35,785 nucleotides of DNA from Pseudomonadota bacterium (GTDB lineage Bacteria; Pseudomonadota; Alphaproteobacteria; Acetobacterales; Acetobacteraceae). The first letter of the stretch is position 1. Each line of letters begins with the position of its first letter. The stretch lies in the NCBI GenBank assembly GCA_021808185.1, contig JAKBCB010000002.1:1-35785 (forward strand), in the 5' to 3' direction. Of this stretch, positions 25,544 to 32,477 are shown one piece after another. Position numbers and translations under genes: made by a program. Below the pieces are notes generated by a model. That model searched no databases. It worked only from the letters and a program-made list of their open reading frames with translations, and was not told the origin of the DNA.

Positions 25544-25993
25544 GTGGACACCATCACAAGAGCGGATACTTTCCCGCGTGGCCCGCTATTCGGTGCCGCG
25601 GCGCTTGTGGCTCTGGCGCTCGTGGCGGCCGGTGTCGGGCGGCTGGCGACCCGCCCCGCACCGTCGGTCGTGGGCGCAGTGATGGAACGTGACCTGCGCT
25701 TCGCCGATCGAGCGGATGGGGCGATCCTGGTGTATCAGGAAGGCGTCGCGGCGCCGCTGACCGTGGTGACGGGGCAGGCGGGCTTCTTGCGCGGCACGCT
25801 GCGGGCGTTGGCGCGCGAGCGGCGACTTGATAGACTGGGAGCCGATGCGCCGTTCCGTCTTAGCGCGTGGGCGGATGGGCGGCTGACGCTGGATGACACG
25901 GCAACCGGGCAGCGCATCGAGCTGGAAGCATTTGGGTCCGACAACGCGGCAGTATTCGCGCGCCTGCTCGCGGCACGAGGGAAGACATCATGA
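25544..25993 (+). CDS. puhC: Photosynthetic complex assembly protein PuhC
   Basis: GTG start at 25544, 7 nt after GGGGGAG, giving 149 residues. The open frame extends upstream into puhB but that part is a shadow. One N-terminal membrane anchor (LFGAAALVALALVAAGVGRLA) precedes a periplasmic domain with ERDLRFADRADGAILVYQ, GFLRGTLRALARERR and TGQRIELEAFGSDNAAVFARLL, the PuhC pattern. PuhC supports assembly or reorganisation of the RC-LH1 core. The stop overlaps the next small gene by 4 nt. Confidence 0.88.
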   Translation: MDTITRADTFPRGPLFGAAALVALALVAAGVGRLATRPAPSVVGAVMERDLRFADRADGAILVYQEGVAAPLTVVTGQAGFLRGTLRALARERRLDRLGADAPFRLSAWADGRLTLDDTATGQRIELEAFGSDNAAVFARLLAARGKTS

Positions 25994-26295
25994 ACCTCGC
26001 ATGGCTGTTCGGCGGCGGCACTATCGAGGTGCGCTGCGACATCGATATCGAACAGACGCCGGAGAGCTTCCATGCACACGCCATTCCGGATGGGGTGGCG
26101 ATCCGCCCTGGTGACGTGGTGACGGTGCATGACGCACCGACCGGAGTCGGATTCGGTGAGCACATCATCGGCGTGCGGCGCGCAACGGTGCGGCGGGCGG
26201 GCATGCTGCAACGCGCGTGGACCGAACTGTCGGCACTGCGGGAACTCACGGAGCTTTACGAGGTCGGCTTTCAGCCGAAGGAGACAACGACATGA
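25990..26295 (+). CDS. Small conserved-position protein between puhC and acsF (unnamed)
   Basis: A 101-residue soluble protein with no membrane helix or signal peptide and no motif I recognise. Residues 1-65 look beta-rich (TIEVRCDIDIEQTPESFHAH, IRPGDVVTVHD, GEHIIGVRRATVRRAG). The C-terminal third is helical and charged (LQRAWTELSALRELTELYEVGF). It overlaps puhC by 4 nt and acsF by 4 nt (ATGA on both sides), so it is translated as part of the superoperon. Small genes at this position occur in other purple bacterial clusters, which suggests a link to AcsF or RC assembly, but its function is unknown. Confidence 0.85.
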   Translation: MNLAWLFGGGTIEVRCDIDIEQTPESFHAHAIPDGVAIRPGDVVTVHDAPTGVGFGEHIIGVRRATVRRAGMLQRAWTELSALRELTELYEVGFQPKETTT

Positions 26296-27350
26296 TCGAC
26301 GCCATCCGCGATGTCAACGAGACCACCCGCATGGCGCACCGCGACACCGTGCTGAGTCCGCGATTCTATACCACCGATTTCGAGGCGATGGGCCGCATCG
26401 ACATCTCCCCGGTGCGGGCCGAGTGGGACGATCTGATCGCCGAGCTGCGGCGCGACGCCAACAAAGGCCATTTTATCCGCAACGCGGATTTTGATATCGA
26501 CCTGTCGAAGATGCCGGACGATCTGCGCGCCGAATTTCTGGAATTTCTTGTCAGCTCGGTGACCGCCGAATTTTCCGGTTGCGTGCTTTATGCAGAAATC
26601 AAGAAGCGGCTGAAAGATGGCGACATCAAGGATCTGTTCGCGTTCATGAGCCGCGACGAGGCGCGACATGCCGGGTTCATCAACGACACACTGAAGGATT
26701 TCGGCGTCGGCGTGGACCTCAGCTTTCTGACCAAGGCGAAGAAGTATACCTACTTCAAGCCGAAGTTCATCTTCTACGCCACCTACCTTTCGGAGAAAAT
26801 CGGCTACGCACGCTACATCACGATCTTCCGGCATCTCGAACGGCATCCAGAGCGGATGATCCATCCGATTTTCAAATGGTTTGAGAACTGGTGCAACGAT
26901 GAGTTCCGCCACGGCGAGGCGTTCGCGCTGTTGATGCGCGCTAATCCCAAGCTGCTAACCGGGGTTAACAAACTGTGGATTCGCTTCTTCCTGCTTGCGG
27001 TGTTCGCGACGATGTATGTGCGCGATCATGCCCGCCCGGTATTCCACGCTGCGATGGGGCTGGACCCGACCGAATACGATATGCAGGTGTTCCGCATCAC
27101 GTCCGAGATCTGTCGGCAAGTGTTCCCGGTTACACTCGATGTGGACAACCCCGCCTTCCTGGCGGGACTTGAGCAGATGCGTCACACCGCGCTGGCGATC
27201 GTGCGGGCCAAGGCGGAGGGGGGACTCGTCGGTGGCATCAAGCGAGTGCTGCACACTGCATCGGCGGCCATCACGTTCGCGCGGCTGTATCTGATGCCGG
27301 CGAAGAAGGCGGCGCTGCCGGCGCGTATCCGCATGGCCCCAGCCTGGTAG
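26292..27350 (+). CDS. acsF: Aerobic Mg-protoporphyrin IX monomethyl ester oxidative cyclase
   Basis: A 352-residue di-iron oxygenase that forms ring E using O2. The metal ligands are visible as Glu93 (TAEFSGC), Glu123/His126 in RDEARHAGF and Glu204/His207 in NDEFRHGEAFALLMR. The N-terminus LSPRFYTTDFEAM and the segment KYTYFKPKFIFYATYLSEKIGYARY are typical of AcsF. The start at 26292 overlaps the preceding small gene. AcsF implies bacteriochlorophyll synthesis under oxygen. The anaerobic cyclase bchE is not in this window, though it could be elsewhere. Confidence 0.97.
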   Translation: MIDAIRDVNETTRMAHRDTVLSPRFYTTDFEAMGRIDISPVRAEWDDLIAELRRDANKGHFIRNADFDIDLSKMPDDLRAEFLEFLVSSVTAEFSGCVLYAEIKKRLKDGDIKDLFAFMSRDEARHAGFINDTLKDFGVGVDLSFLTKAKKYTYFKPKFIFYATYLSEKIGYARYITIFRHLERHPERMIHPIFKWFENWCNDEFRHGEAFALLMRANPKLLTGVNKLWIRFFLLAVFATMYVRDHARPVFHAAMGLDPTEYDMQVFRITSEICRQVFPVTLDVDNPAFLAGLEQMRHTALAIVRAKAEGGLVGGIKRVLHTASAAITFARLYLMPAKKAALPARIRMAPAW

Positions 27351-27364
27351 GGACGCCGCACGCC

Positions 27365-28192
27365 ATGTCGCAATACGGGTTCCCAGTGCTGTACGCGCTG
27401 TTCGTGTGGTGGTTCAGCACGGGAATCATCATTTGGCTCGACAATCTCCCGCGGCGGACATTCCCATGGAGTTTCGCCGCTGCGACGGTGGTGTTTGCGA
27501 CCTCGCTGCTGCGGTTGCACGAGACGGCCGGCGACGTGTCGGTCACCGGTGCCTATGGCGCCTTCACCTACGCCGTTTTGGTCTGGGGCTTTCAGGAGAT
27601 GAGCTTCTTCATGGGCGTCATTACCGGGCCGCGACGGTTGGCGTGTCCTGAAGGTGCAGGCCCATGGCTGCGGTTGCGGCTTGCGGTCGGCACCTGTATC
27701 TATCATGAATTGACTATCCTCGCGACCGCCGTCGCCATCGCGGCACTGACATGGCGCGCGCCCAACCAGGTCGGGCTGTGGACCTTCTGCGTGCTGTGGA
27801 CGATGCGGCAGAGTTCCAAGTTCAACGTATTCGCGGGCGTGCTAAACCTGAACGAACATTTCCTGCCAGCGCATCTGCGGTATCTAAGCAGCTACATGCG
27901 GCGGCGGCCGATGAATCTGTTCTTTCCGCTCTCCGTCACCAGTGCGAGCGTGGCACTCGGTTGGCTGGTGCAGCGCGCGGTGGCGGCCGACACCAATGCC
28001 CACCACGCGGCGGGGTTGACCTTCGTTGCCACCATGCTGGCACTGGCGATCCTGGAGCACTGGTTCCTGATCCTGCCGTTGCCGTTCGCGGAACTCTGGT
28101 CCTGGGCGTTGCGTGTCCGCGACCAACCGCGCCGCCCCGCACCACGTCGCGCGGCCGATTGCACCGCCGTCCCGATCCCGTCGAGCCGATGA
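27365..28192 (+). CDS. puhE: PuhE, DUF3623 family photosynthetic complex assembly protein 2
   Basis: A 275-residue integral membrane protein with about seven hydrophobic helices. Markers are VWWFSTGIIIWLDNLPRRTF at the N-terminus, GAYGAFTYAVLVWGFQEMSF, and WTMRQSSKFNVFAGVLNLNE, followed by FLPAHLRYLSSY. These belong to the PuhE/DUF3623 family (orf292 of Rhodobacter), whose loss alters bacteriochlorophyll and RC levels. It sits 14 nt after acsF and 8 nt before hemA. The C-terminal 35 residues are Pro/Arg-rich and not conserved in appearance. Confidence 0.93.
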   Translation: MSQYGFPVLYALFVWWFSTGIIIWLDNLPRRTFPWSFAAATVVFATSLLRLHETAGDVSVTGAYGAFTYAVLVWGFQEMSFFMGVITGPRRLACPEGAGPWLRLRLAVGTCIYHELTILATAVAIAALTWRAPNQVGLWTFCVLWTMRQSSKFNVFAGVLNLNEHFLPAHLRYLSSYMRRRPMNLFFPLSVTSASVALGWLVQRAVAADTNAHHAAGLTFVATMLALAILEHWFLILPLPFAELWSWALRVRDQPRRPAPRRAADCTAVPIPSSR

Positions 28193-28200
28193 GGAGTCCC

Positions 28201-29412
28201 ATGAACTACGATGCATTCTTTCGCAAGCAGCTCGACGGCCTCCGGCGTGAGGGAAACTACCGCACATTCGCGAATATCCAACGCCAGTCGGGGGCGTTCC
28301 CGGGCGCGATGCACCACAGGGATCGTGGCCCGGCGCCGGTTACGGTGTGGTGCTCCAACGACTACCTTGGCATGGGCCAGCATCCGCAGGTGATTGCGGC
28401 CATGCATGAGGCGCTGGACAAGTGCGGCGCCGGCGCCGGCGGGACACGCAATATCTCCGGTACAAATCACTATCATGTCCTGCTGGAGCGTGAGCTTGCG
28501 GATCTGCACGGCACCGAAAGCGCGCTGCTGTTCACCTCCGGCTACGTGTCCAACTGGGCGACACTGAGCACGCTGGCCTCGCGGCTCCCGGGCTGCGTGG
28601 TGCTGTCGGACGCGGGCAACCATGCCTCGATGATCGAGGGTATCCGGCACAGCCGTGCGGAGCGAATCCTGTTCAGGCACAATGATCCTGAGGATCTGGC
28701 GCGCCATCTGGCCGCGCTGCCGAAGGACGCGCCGAAGCTGGTGGCGTTCGAGTCGGTCTATTCGATGGATGGCGATATCGGCCCGATCACCGAAATGTGC
28801 GACGTGGCGGATCGCTACGGCGCGATGACGTATCTGGATGAAGTCCACGGCGTTGGTATCTACGGCCCGCGCGGCGGCGGCATTTCCGAACGCGAAGGCG
28901 TCGCGCACCGGCTGACGGTGATCGAGGGCACGCTGGCGAAGGGGTTCGGCGTGATCGGCGGCTACATCGCCGGGTCGGCCAACATGTGTGATTTTGTGCG
29001 CAGCTTCGCGTCAGGATTCATCTTCACCACCGCGCTGCCACCGCATGTCGCCGCCGGTGCGCTGGCCAGCGTGCGGCATCTGAAGGCCAGCAACACTGAG
29101 CGGTTGCGGCACAAGGAGGTGGTTGCGAAGCTGCGCCGCGCACTCGATGCCGCCGGCGTGCCGCATTACGACAATCCGAGCCATATCGTGCCGGTAATCG
29201 TCGGCGACCCCGTGCGTTGCAAGACTATCTGCGATCTGCTGCTCGACCGGCATGGCATCTACGTGCAACCGATTAACTACCCGACGGTGCCGCGCGGCAC
29301 CGAGCGGCTGCGCATCACGCCCTCGCCGCTGCACAGCGATGCCGATATCGCCCATCTTGTCGAGGCGCTCTCGACGCTGTGGGCGGAGCTGCATCTTGCG
29401 CGCGCGGCGTAA
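28201..29412 (+). CDS. hemA: 5-aminolevulinate synthase
   Basis: A 403-residue PLP enzyme that condenses glycine and succinyl-CoA to 5-aminolevulinate, the first step of tetrapyrrole synthesis in alphaproteobacteria. The substrate-binding glycine-rich loop is GAGAGGTRNISGTNHYH (from residue 77), TYLDEVHGVGIYGPRGGG holds the PLP-nitrogen Asp, and Lys247 in GTLAKGFGVIGGY is the Schiff-base lysine. The start ATG 28201 follows a GAGG-type site. Its place at the end of the bch-puh superoperon couples precursor supply to pigment synthesis. Confidence 0.97.
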   Translation: MNYDAFFRKQLDGLRREGNYRTFANIQRQSGAFPGAMHHRDRGPAPVTVWCSNDYLGMGQHPQVIAAMHEALDKCGAGAGGTRNISGTNHYHVLLERELADLHGTESALLFTSGYVSNWATLSTLASRLPGCVVLSDAGNHASMIEGIRHSRAERILFRHNDPEDLARHLAALPKDAPKLVAFESVYSMDGDIGPITEMCDVADRYGAMTYLDEVHGVGIYGPRGGGISEREGVAHRLTVIEGTLAKGFGVIGGYIAGSANMCDFVRSFASGFIFTTALPPHVAAGALASVRHLKASNTERLRHKEVVAKLRRALDAAGVPHYDNPSHIVPVIVGDPVRCKTICDLLLDRHGIYVQPINYPTVPRGTERLRITPSPLHSDADIAHLVEALSTLWAELHLARAA

Positions 29413-29466
29413 CACACTTGATTGAGTTGGCAGGTTAATCGCGCGCCGTGCCGGCGTGGCACCCTG

Positions 29467-29474
29467 AGGAGGAG
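29467..29474 (+). promoter_or_regulatory. Strong ribosome binding site fixing a TTG start
   Basis: AGGAGGAG lies 7 nt before TTG 29482. The frame has no ATG close to a signal peptide start, so this site is the main reason for choosing TTG. Confidence 0.7.
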
Positions 29475-29481
29475 CAAGGCT

Positions 29482-29742
29482 TTGAGCAAGGAAAAGACTG
29501 TTATCACGTCGCGGCGGATCGTTATGGCCAGCGGCATCGCCGCCGTGGCCGGTGCCGTCGCAACACGGGCGGCGCGTGCCGACGACAAGCTGGCACAAAC
29601 CGTGGTCCAGTACCAGGAGACACCGAACGACGGCAAGAAGTGTGACGATTGCGTGAACTGGGTCGCGCCGAACGCCTGCAAGCTCGTGACCGGCCCCATC
29701 AATCCGAACGGCTGGTGCGTGGCCTTCGCGCCGAAGGCCTGA
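29482..29742 (+). CDS. hip: High-potential iron-sulfur protein (HiPIP)
   Basis: An 86-residue protein from TTG 29482. The N-terminus carries a Tat-type signal (TSRRIVMASGIAAVAGAVA) with a probable cleavage after ARA at residue 33, leaving about 53 residues in the periplasm. Four cysteines, 54, 57, 66 and 79, follow the pattern C-x2-C-x8-C-x12-C, with the C-terminal NPNGWCVAF typical of HiPIPs. It would carry electrons from the bc1 complex to the tetrahaem cytochrome PufC. The gene follows hemA by 69 nt, where many related clusters have cycA (cytochrome c2), and is followed by a strong palindrome. A separate promoter upstream cannot be excluded. Confidence 0.92.
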   Translation: MSKEKTVITSRRIVMASGIAAVAGAVATRAARADDKLAQTVVQYQETPNDGKKCDDCVNWVAPNACKLVTGPINPNGWCVAFAPKA

Positions 29743-29774
29743 ATCGCGAGCCGACGTCCGGCCAGATGATAGAT

Positions 29775-29800
29775 CGCCCGCCCAGCATGCTGGGCGGGCG
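29775..29800. terminator. Perfect 26-bp palindrome after the HiPIP gene
   Basis: Arms CGCCCGCCCAGCA (29775-29787) and TGCTGGGCGGGCG (29788-29800) are exact complements. It lies 32 nt after the HiPIP stop and is the probable end of the 15.7-kb bchF-hip transcript. Only a weak T-rich stretch (CATTTACATC) follows, so it may rather protect the 3' end or act with Rho. Confidence 0.65.
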
Positions 29801-29819
29801 CATTTACATCCGTCGCAAC

Positions 29820-30240
29820 CGCAAATCCCGCGACCGCTCGGAGCCTTTGGCGCTCTCGACCTGGATGAGTCGCAGCTTGCGGCGACCATGCAGCAAAATC
29901 CCGGCCCCTTGTAACCGGCGTCAGCGCAACGACGGTCACAGGCCTAGCAGTATCGCCACCTGGTGGGCGCCGCCGTCGTGGTCCTGCAAGTCGCTGGCAA
30001 GGCAGTCCTAGACCTTGACGAGCGGCGTTAGAGCATTCGAGGGCGCTCGCCACTGGCCGCCTGTCATGAGCATATGCATTGTGCCGTTGAGGATCTCCCG
30101 CGGGCCGACGATCCGCCAGCGGCCGCCATACTCGTCCGGCGGTATCAGCGGCGCGAGCAACGACCATTCCTGGTCGGTCAGGCCACTTGGTGGCGCGGCG
30201 GGTCACCGTCGTACCGGCAACGGTTCTCGGTCGTCCACAT
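29820..30240 (-). pseudogene. Decayed IS5-family transposase remnant
   Basis: Read on the - strand from ATG 30240, the DNA encodes MWTTENRCRYDGDPPRHQ, the standard opening of one IS5 transposase group. The frame is then shifted by one base into LTDQEWSLLAPLIPPDEYGG and ILNGTMHMLMTGGQWR (30181-30048). About 80 codons of the usual protein are missing. SDLQDHDGGAHQVAILLGL (29999-29940) and, in another frame, ADAGYKGPGF (about 29922-29893) match later parts of the same family. The catalytic DDE residues are not preserved as a set. It is inactive debris between the hip palindrome and the puf terminator. I could not define terminal inverted repeats; 30241-30390 shows no gene. Confidence 0.8.
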
Positions 30241-30390
30241 CGGCCACCTCACGCATCACCGACACGGATGGCGACACGAGAGATTCAAGCCGTTCGAACC
30301 CGAACCGATAAGCGACTCCAACGAGTCACATGCATTCCGGACGGACACTCCGGAGTTGAAGTAGCGTAATGCGGCGTACGCTGAGTGCCA

Positions 30391-30420
30391 AACGGCCGGG
30401 CGCGCTGGTGCCCGGCCGTT
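30391..30420 (-). terminator. Terminator hairpin of the puf operon
   Basis: Perfect 11-bp arms AACGGCCGGGC (30391-30401) and GCCCGGCCGTT (30410-30420) with an 8-nt loop, 17 nt beyond the pufC stop on the - strand. The hairpin ends in a short TT on that strand. Confidence 0.75.
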
Positions 30421-30437
30421 GCGGTGGTCGGCTCGCG

Positions 30438-31484
30438 CTATTGCGCGGCGGCGGCGGGCGGGACCGGTCCCTGAAGTTCGGGAAAGCCGGCCAGCTGGCT
30501 GGCCCCGAACAGCGGCTTGTAGACGCCCTGATGGCAGGTGGCACAGTTGATCTTCGGGGCGTCCCCGAGCGGGCCGAGCCGGTTGGCCGGGAACACGTCG
30601 TGCAGCTTGTTCAAATAGTCGTTGTTGAGATCGCGGACCATGCGGATGCCGTACCACGCCGTCACCCGTTGCGGCGTGCTCTGGCTCCAGTCGCTAAAGT
30701 CGCGGCTGCTGTGGCAGAAGGTGCAGTTCACCCCGAGCGCGCGCGACAGATGCATCATCAGGCCGTAGGTGGCTTCGGTATCCTTGATGTTCTGCGGATT
30801 GCCGGCGGGCAGGGCGGTGGTGGACTGCACCCGGATGTTGGTCGAATGCTCCAGGTACGGCGTGAACGGGTCATACGGCAGCGAACTGTCGTTGACCGAT
30901 CCCGCCGCCTGGTTCTTGCCGAAGAACGCCTCCGCCATGCCGTGCGCGTGCTCCGGCCCCGGCTCATTGAACCAGATTTGCGAGGGGACCGGCTGGCCAC
31001 GATGGCAGGTATAGCAGGTGACACCCGTGGTCGCGACGTGCTGCTTCCAGTCGCCGTTGATGTGCTGCACCATTTGCAGCATGCGCCGGGCGACAATCTT
31101 GGTGTACAGGCCGTCGTCCGCCATGTTCTTGGTGTTGTGGCAGTAGGCGCAGCCCTGTTTCGGCGCGACCCAGGTGGTGATGGACGCCATCAGCCGGGTG
31201 AACTGCCCGACCGAGAGTCCACCCAGCACGTGGACGTTTTTGTAAACCGCCGAGGCCGCCGGCCCGGTTGCCGGCAGCTGCGGCAGTACCCCGGGCAGCT
31301 TGCTGGCCGCGTGCAACGCCGCCAGTGTACGCGGGTTGTAGTTTTCGTCCATGCCCGTGCCGCGATAGCCTCCCTGTGCGGTCTGCACTGGCGGATGTTC
31401 GAAGCCGTTGATCATCGCGATGGTCAGCAAGGTGCCGCCAACGACGGCCAGCGTACCGAGAGAGAACCGAATGCCCCAGGTCAT
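30438..31484 (-). CDS. pufC: Photosynthetic reaction centre tetrahaem cytochrome c subunit
   Basis: A 348-residue protein with four c-type haem motifs: CAYCH (112-116), CYTCH (157-161), CTFCH (254-258) and CATCH (314-318). This is the RC-bound cytochrome that re-reduces the special pair. ATG 31484 overlaps the pufM stop (ATGA); an upstream extension of the frame to 31700 is the shadow of pufM. The hydrophobic N-terminus (IRFSLGTLAVVGGTLLTIAMI) contains no cysteine and there is no lipobox, unlike the Blastochloris viridis protein, so the cytochrome is probably held by an uncleaved N-terminal helix. The C-terminus is Pro/Ala-rich. The soluble donor is plausibly the HiPIP encoded nearby. Confidence 0.96.
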   Translation of the reverse strand: MTWGIRFSLGTLAVVGGTLLTIAMINGFEHPPVQTAQGGYRGTGMDENYNPRTLAALHAASKLPGVLPQLPATGPAASAVYKNVHVLGGLSVGQFTRLMASITTWVAPKQGCAYCHNTKNMADDGLYTKIVARRMLQMVQHINGDWKQHVATTGVTCYTCHRGQPVPSQIWFNEPGPEHAHGMAEAFFGKNQAAGSVNDSSLPYDPFTPYLEHSTNIRVQSTTALPAGNPQNIKDTEATYGLMMHLSRALGVNCTFCHSSRDFSDWSQSTPQRVTAWYGIRMVRDLNNDYLNKLHDVFPANRLGPLGDAPKINCATCHQGVYKPLFGASQLAGFPELQGPVPPAAAAQ

Positions 31485-32458
31485 TGCCCTGCTCCCGCGC
31501 CCGTCGCCGGGTCGATCACCGGTGTCCACATCGCCGGATAGGTCGGTGCCAGGCCGTGCTTGACACCCCACAGATACCAGTTGTCCACCACCGTGCCGGT
31601 GAGCAAGATGCCAATGCCGCCGCATAGCGGGCACAGCACCGCGAACCACCAGGCCCAGCGATGGATCGATTCCGCCGTCGCGTTGAACCCCATTGTCCAA
31701 CGCCAGAACAGCCCGCCGCGCTCGAACGCCGTGCCACGGTCAGTGATCTGCTCGATCTCTCGCTCCGAGCCGAAGCGGCTGGTGGCGAGCACGGTCGCGC
31801 CGTGCATGGCGAACAGCAGCGTCGAGCCATACAGGAACACAATCGAGAGCATGTGGAACGGGTTGTAGAACAGGTTACCGTAGCGGATGGAGAACGCGGC
31901 GGTCCAGTCCAGGTGCGGGAAGATGCCGAACGGCACTGCCTCGGACCAGTGCCCCATCAACAGCGGGCGAATGAAGCCGAGCACCAGATACAGCCAGATG
32001 GCGGCGGCAAACGCCCACGCGGTGTGCGTGCCCAGGCCGAGCGCCCGCGCCCGCTTGTACACCCGGACCCACCACAGCAGGATCGATGTGGTCAGAAAGA
32101 ACCCGGCCAGGAGCCACCAGCCACCATCGGCCATCGGCGGGATGTGCAGCCCGTATTGCGGTGCCGGCGGCTCCAGCGCCAGCCAGGGCAACTGCCGGAC
32201 GAACTCCACCGGGTTCCAGTTGACCGAGGCCGCCATGTTCAGCCCAATGATCTCGAAGGCGAAGAACCCGAAGATCAGCGATGCCATGCCGGTGGCACCG
32301 AGATAGATCGGGCCCAGCTGCGCGTCGCCGATCATGCCGAGCAGATGCACGAATTGCGGCTTGCCCACGCGTGCCCAGCTTGCGGACTTGAGCGGAACCC
32401 CCGCGTGGAGCGGGCCACGCACCTGAACGCGGGTGAAGATGTTTTGATACTCGGCCAT
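31481..32458 (-). CDS. pufM: Photosynthetic reaction centre M subunit
   Basis: A 325-residue, five-helix reaction-centre core protein beginning MAEYQNIFTRVQVRGP. BChl-ligand histidines are present in GIFPHLDW (accessory pigment) and NLFYNPFHM (special pair), and FLYGS retains the tyrosine equivalent to M210 that speeds electron transfer to BPhe A. Asp44 in MIGDAQLGPIYLG replaces the Asn of Rhodobacter sphaeroides; it pairs with Asn213 of PufL as in Blastochloris viridis. Relative to R. sphaeroides there is a one-residue deletion near 108 and a C-terminal extension after WGVKHGLAPTYP. It starts 19 nt after pufL and overlaps pufC. Confidence 0.97.
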   Translation of the reverse strand: MAEYQNIFTRVQVRGPLHAGVPLKSASWARVGKPQFVHLLGMIGDAQLGPIYLGATGMASLIFGFFAFEIIGLNMAASVNWNPVEFVRQLPWLALEPPAPQYGLHIPPMADGGWWLLAGFFLTTSILLWWVRVYKRARALGLGTHTAWAFAAAIWLYLVLGFIRPLLMGHWSEAVPFGIFPHLDWTAAFSIRYGNLFYNPFHMLSIVFLYGSTLLFAMHGATVLATSRFGSEREIEQITDRGTAFERGGLFWRWTMGFNATAESIHRWAWWFAVLCPLCGGIGILLTGTVVDNWYLWGVKHGLAPTYPAMWTPVIDPATGAGAGQ

Positions 32459-32477
32459 TGTGGCTCTCCCCCTCGCG

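Noticed and set aside
29820..30206. A hypothetical protein on the - strand at this site
   Set aside because: Its frame is only one of several that each catch fragments of a decayed IS5 transposase; no single frame gives a coherent protein.
29743..30437. CRISPR array or integrase attachment site in the non-coding stretch
   Set aside because: No regularly spaced direct repeats, no tRNA gene and no integrase are visible; the repeats present are two hairpins.
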